Below are positions 62,574 to 64,000 of a stretch of 64,000 nucleotides of DNA, piece after piece. The translations under genes were made by a program, and so were the position numbers. The notes under the pieces are model-generated. The model did not search any database. It was not told the DNA's origin and saw nothing but the letters and a program-made list of their open reading frames with translations. This DNA comes from Lautropia sp. SCN 69-89. GTDB taxonomy: Bacteria > Pseudomonadota > Gammaproteobacteria > Burkholderiales > Burkholderiaceae_E. The DNA lies in contig MEED01000009.1 in assembly GCA_001724855.1 (NCBI GenBank), positions 22,242-86,241 of the forward strand, given 5' to 3'. The first letter of the stretch is position 1. The number at the start of each line of letters is the position of its first letter.

Positions 62574-64000
62574 ATGAATCTCGCATCGAACCTGGAGCGC
62601 TGGGCCGCGCAGCGGCCTTCCCATCCGGTAGTGGTGTTCGAGGGACGCCGCGTGAGCTATGCCGAGCTCGACGCCGCTGCGTCGCGGCTGGCGCACGCAT
62701 TGCGCGCGCACGGCGTGGTCGCCGGCGACCGCGTCGCGCTGTTCCTGCCGAACATCCCCGAATACCTGGTCGCCTGGTACGCGGCACAGAAGCTCGGCGC
62801 GATCACCGTGTCGATCAACGCGATCTTCCGCACCGCGGAGGTCGAGTACCTGCTCGTCGACTCGGGCTCGAAGGTGGTGTTCACCGTCGGCGAACTGGCG
62901 CAGTTCGTGCCGCGCGAGCGCTGCCCGGCGCTCGGGCACCTCGTCGTCTGCGAAGGCGAGGCACCTGCCGGCGCCGCCACGCTCGCGCAGTGGAGCGAGG
63001 GGCGCGACACGCAACTGACCGGCGTCGACTGCGCCGCCGACGCACCGGCGTCGCTGCTGTATTCGTCGGGCACGACCGGCTTCCCGAAGGGCGTGACGCT
63101 CACGCAGTCGAACATCGCGACCAACATCGCCACCGCCGCCGCCTGCTCGGGCTATCGCTCCGACGACCGGCTGGCCGCGTTCCTGCCGCTGTTCCACGTC
63201 TACGGCCAGAACTACATCATGAACGCGGCGGTCCTCGCCGGCGCCACGCTGGTGCTGTTCCGTCGCTTCGTGCCCGACCAGGTGCTCGAGGCGATCGGGC
63301 GCGAGCGGGTCACGATGTTCTTCGGCGTACCGACGATCTTCATCGGCCTGCTGTCGATGGACCTGTCGAAGTACGACCTGTCGTCGATCCGCTACGAGAT
63401 GTCGGCGGCTGCGACGATGCCCGAGGAGATCTCGCGGCGCTGGACCGAGCGCTTCGGCCGCCGCGTCTACGAGGGCTACGGGCTCACCGAATGCTCGCCG
63501 TTCGCCTGCTACAACGACCTGGTCGAGCACCGCTTCGGCTCGGTGGGGCGCGCGGTCGAGGGTTTCGAACTGGCGATCTTCGACGAGGCCGACCGCGAGG
63601 TGCCGCGCGGCCAGTGGGGCGAGATCGTGATCCGCGGCCCCGGGGTCATGAAGGGCTACTGGAACCGTCCGCAGGACACCGCGCAGGCGCTGCGCGGCGG
63701 CTGGCTGCATTCGGGCGACATCGGGCGCATGGACGACGACGGCTACGTGTTCATCGTCGATCGCGTGAAGGACATGATCAACGTCTCCGGCTTCAAGGTC
63801 TGGCCGGCCGAGGTCGAGCAGTACCTGTACAAGCTGCCGCAGGTGCAGGAGGTGGCGGTCTACGGCGCGCCGCACCCCGAGAAGGGCGAGCAGGTGGTGG
63901 TCGCGGTGGTGCCCAAGCCCGGCCAGTCGATCACCGGGGGCACCGTGATCGACTATTGCCGCGCCAACATCGCCGCCTACAAGGTGCCGGCGCGAGTCGA
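62574..64000 (+). CDS. Acyl-CoA synthetase (AMP-forming), cut by window end
   Basis: ANL-superfamily ligase: makes acyl-AMP, then acyl-CoA. The first ~475 residues are present, with no stop before the window edge. Visible motifs: LLYSSGTTGFPKGVTLTQ (P-loop, 161-178), YEGYGLTECSP (A5), GYVFIVDRVKDMINVSGFKVWPAEVEQ (A8 hinge). GGGAGG lies 5 nt before ATG 62574. Long-chain fatty acid or aromatic acid are both possible substrates; the adjacent MarR mildly favours an aromatic or hydroxycinnamic acid. Confidence 0.9.
   Translation, partial: MNLASNLERWAAQRPSHPVVVFEGRRVSYAELDAAASRLAHALRAHGVVAGDRVALFLPNIPEYLVAWYAAQKLGAITVSINAIFRTAEVEYLLVDSGSKVVFTVGELAQFVPRERCPALGHLVVCEGEAPAGAATLAQWSEGRDTQLTGVDCAADAPASLLYSSGTTGFPKGVTLTQSNIATNIATAAACSGYRSDDRLAAFLPLFHVYGQNYIMNAAVLAGATLVLFRRFVPDQVLEAIGRERVTMFFGVPTIFIGLLSMDLSKYDLSSIRYEMSAAATMPEEISRRWTERFGRRVYEGYGLTECSPFACYNDLVEHRFGSVGRAVEGFELAIFDEADREVPRGQWGEIVIRGPGVMKGYWNRPQDTAQALRGGWLHSGDIGRMDDDGYVFIVDRVKDMINVSGFKVWPAEVEQYLYKLPQVQEVAVYGAPHPEKGEQVVVAVVPKPGQSITGGTVIDYCRANIAAYKVPARV

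Overview
The window is a gene-dense, high-GC (roughly two-thirds G+C by eye) chromosomal segment of a betaproteobacterium, most likely Burkholderiales. The evidence is the order of the division/cell-wall (dcw) cluster running through lpxC, dciA, an M23 peptidase and secA; the argJ, DUF815 ATPase, MutT-TenI, yacG, zapD, coaE, pilD, pilC, pilB neighbourhood; and the abundance of Liv-type ABC and TRAP importers. The species cannot be named from sequence alone. I see no insertion sequences, phage genes, CRISPR array, toxin-antitoxin pair or defence island; the region looks like core chromosome with one catabolic block.

Layout. 1-11887 (+): the 3' end of mraY, then murD, ftsW, murG, murC, ddl, ftsQ, ftsA and ftsZ, most of them overlapping by a few bases, followed by a type-5 peroxiredoxin, lpxC and a 57-residue two-helix membrane protein. 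11983-19526: dciA (-), an M23 peptidase, secA, argJ, a DUF815 ATPase and a MutT-TenI fusion. 19538-26817 (-): yacG, zapD, coaE, the type IV pilus genes pilD, pilC and pilB, and a CorC-type CBS membrane protein. 27035-31728 (+): a complete branched-chain-type ABC importer (livG, livF, binding protein, livH, livM). It faces a pyrroline-5-carboxylate-dehydrogenase-like enzyme, which is divergent from a TPR-like/GGDEF diguanylate cyclase.

35189-46516 is the main accessory block. On the minus strand are a VOC protein, a diheme lipoprotein, a CitE-like lyase, an MmgE/PrpD protein, a CaiB/BaiF CoA-transferase, an acyl-CoA dehydrogenase and a MaoC-like hydratase. Divergent from them are a LysR regulator and a dctPQM TRAP importer. 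Apart from the diheme lipoprotein, this matches in content the itaconate-degradation locus of Pseudomonas aeruginosa (PA0877-PA0886, from memory): uptake, CoA activation, hydration to citramalyl-CoA, and cleavage to acetyl-CoA plus pyruvate.

46513-52091: an MFS transporter (-), tRNA-Pro(CGG), ispB (-), then rplU-rpmA-obgE-proB with a good promoter and an intrinsic terminator after rpmA. 52073-52420 holds two perfect hairpins and the 3' remnant of a DUF3313 gene. 52437-64000: small unknown genes, a DHDPS-family aldolase, fumC, a DGC-domain protein, an MsbA-like exporter, a FAH-family enzyme, divergent rppH and proS, a lytic transglycosylase, and a MarR repressor divergent from an acyl-CoA ligase cut by the window end.

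Nothing here amounts to a convincing new biological system. The items most worth a second look are the itaconate-type block, a glycine-to-lysine change in the FtsZ tubulin signature, a Lys-to-Arg change in the LivF Walker A motif, and the double hairpin beside the DUF3313 remnant.
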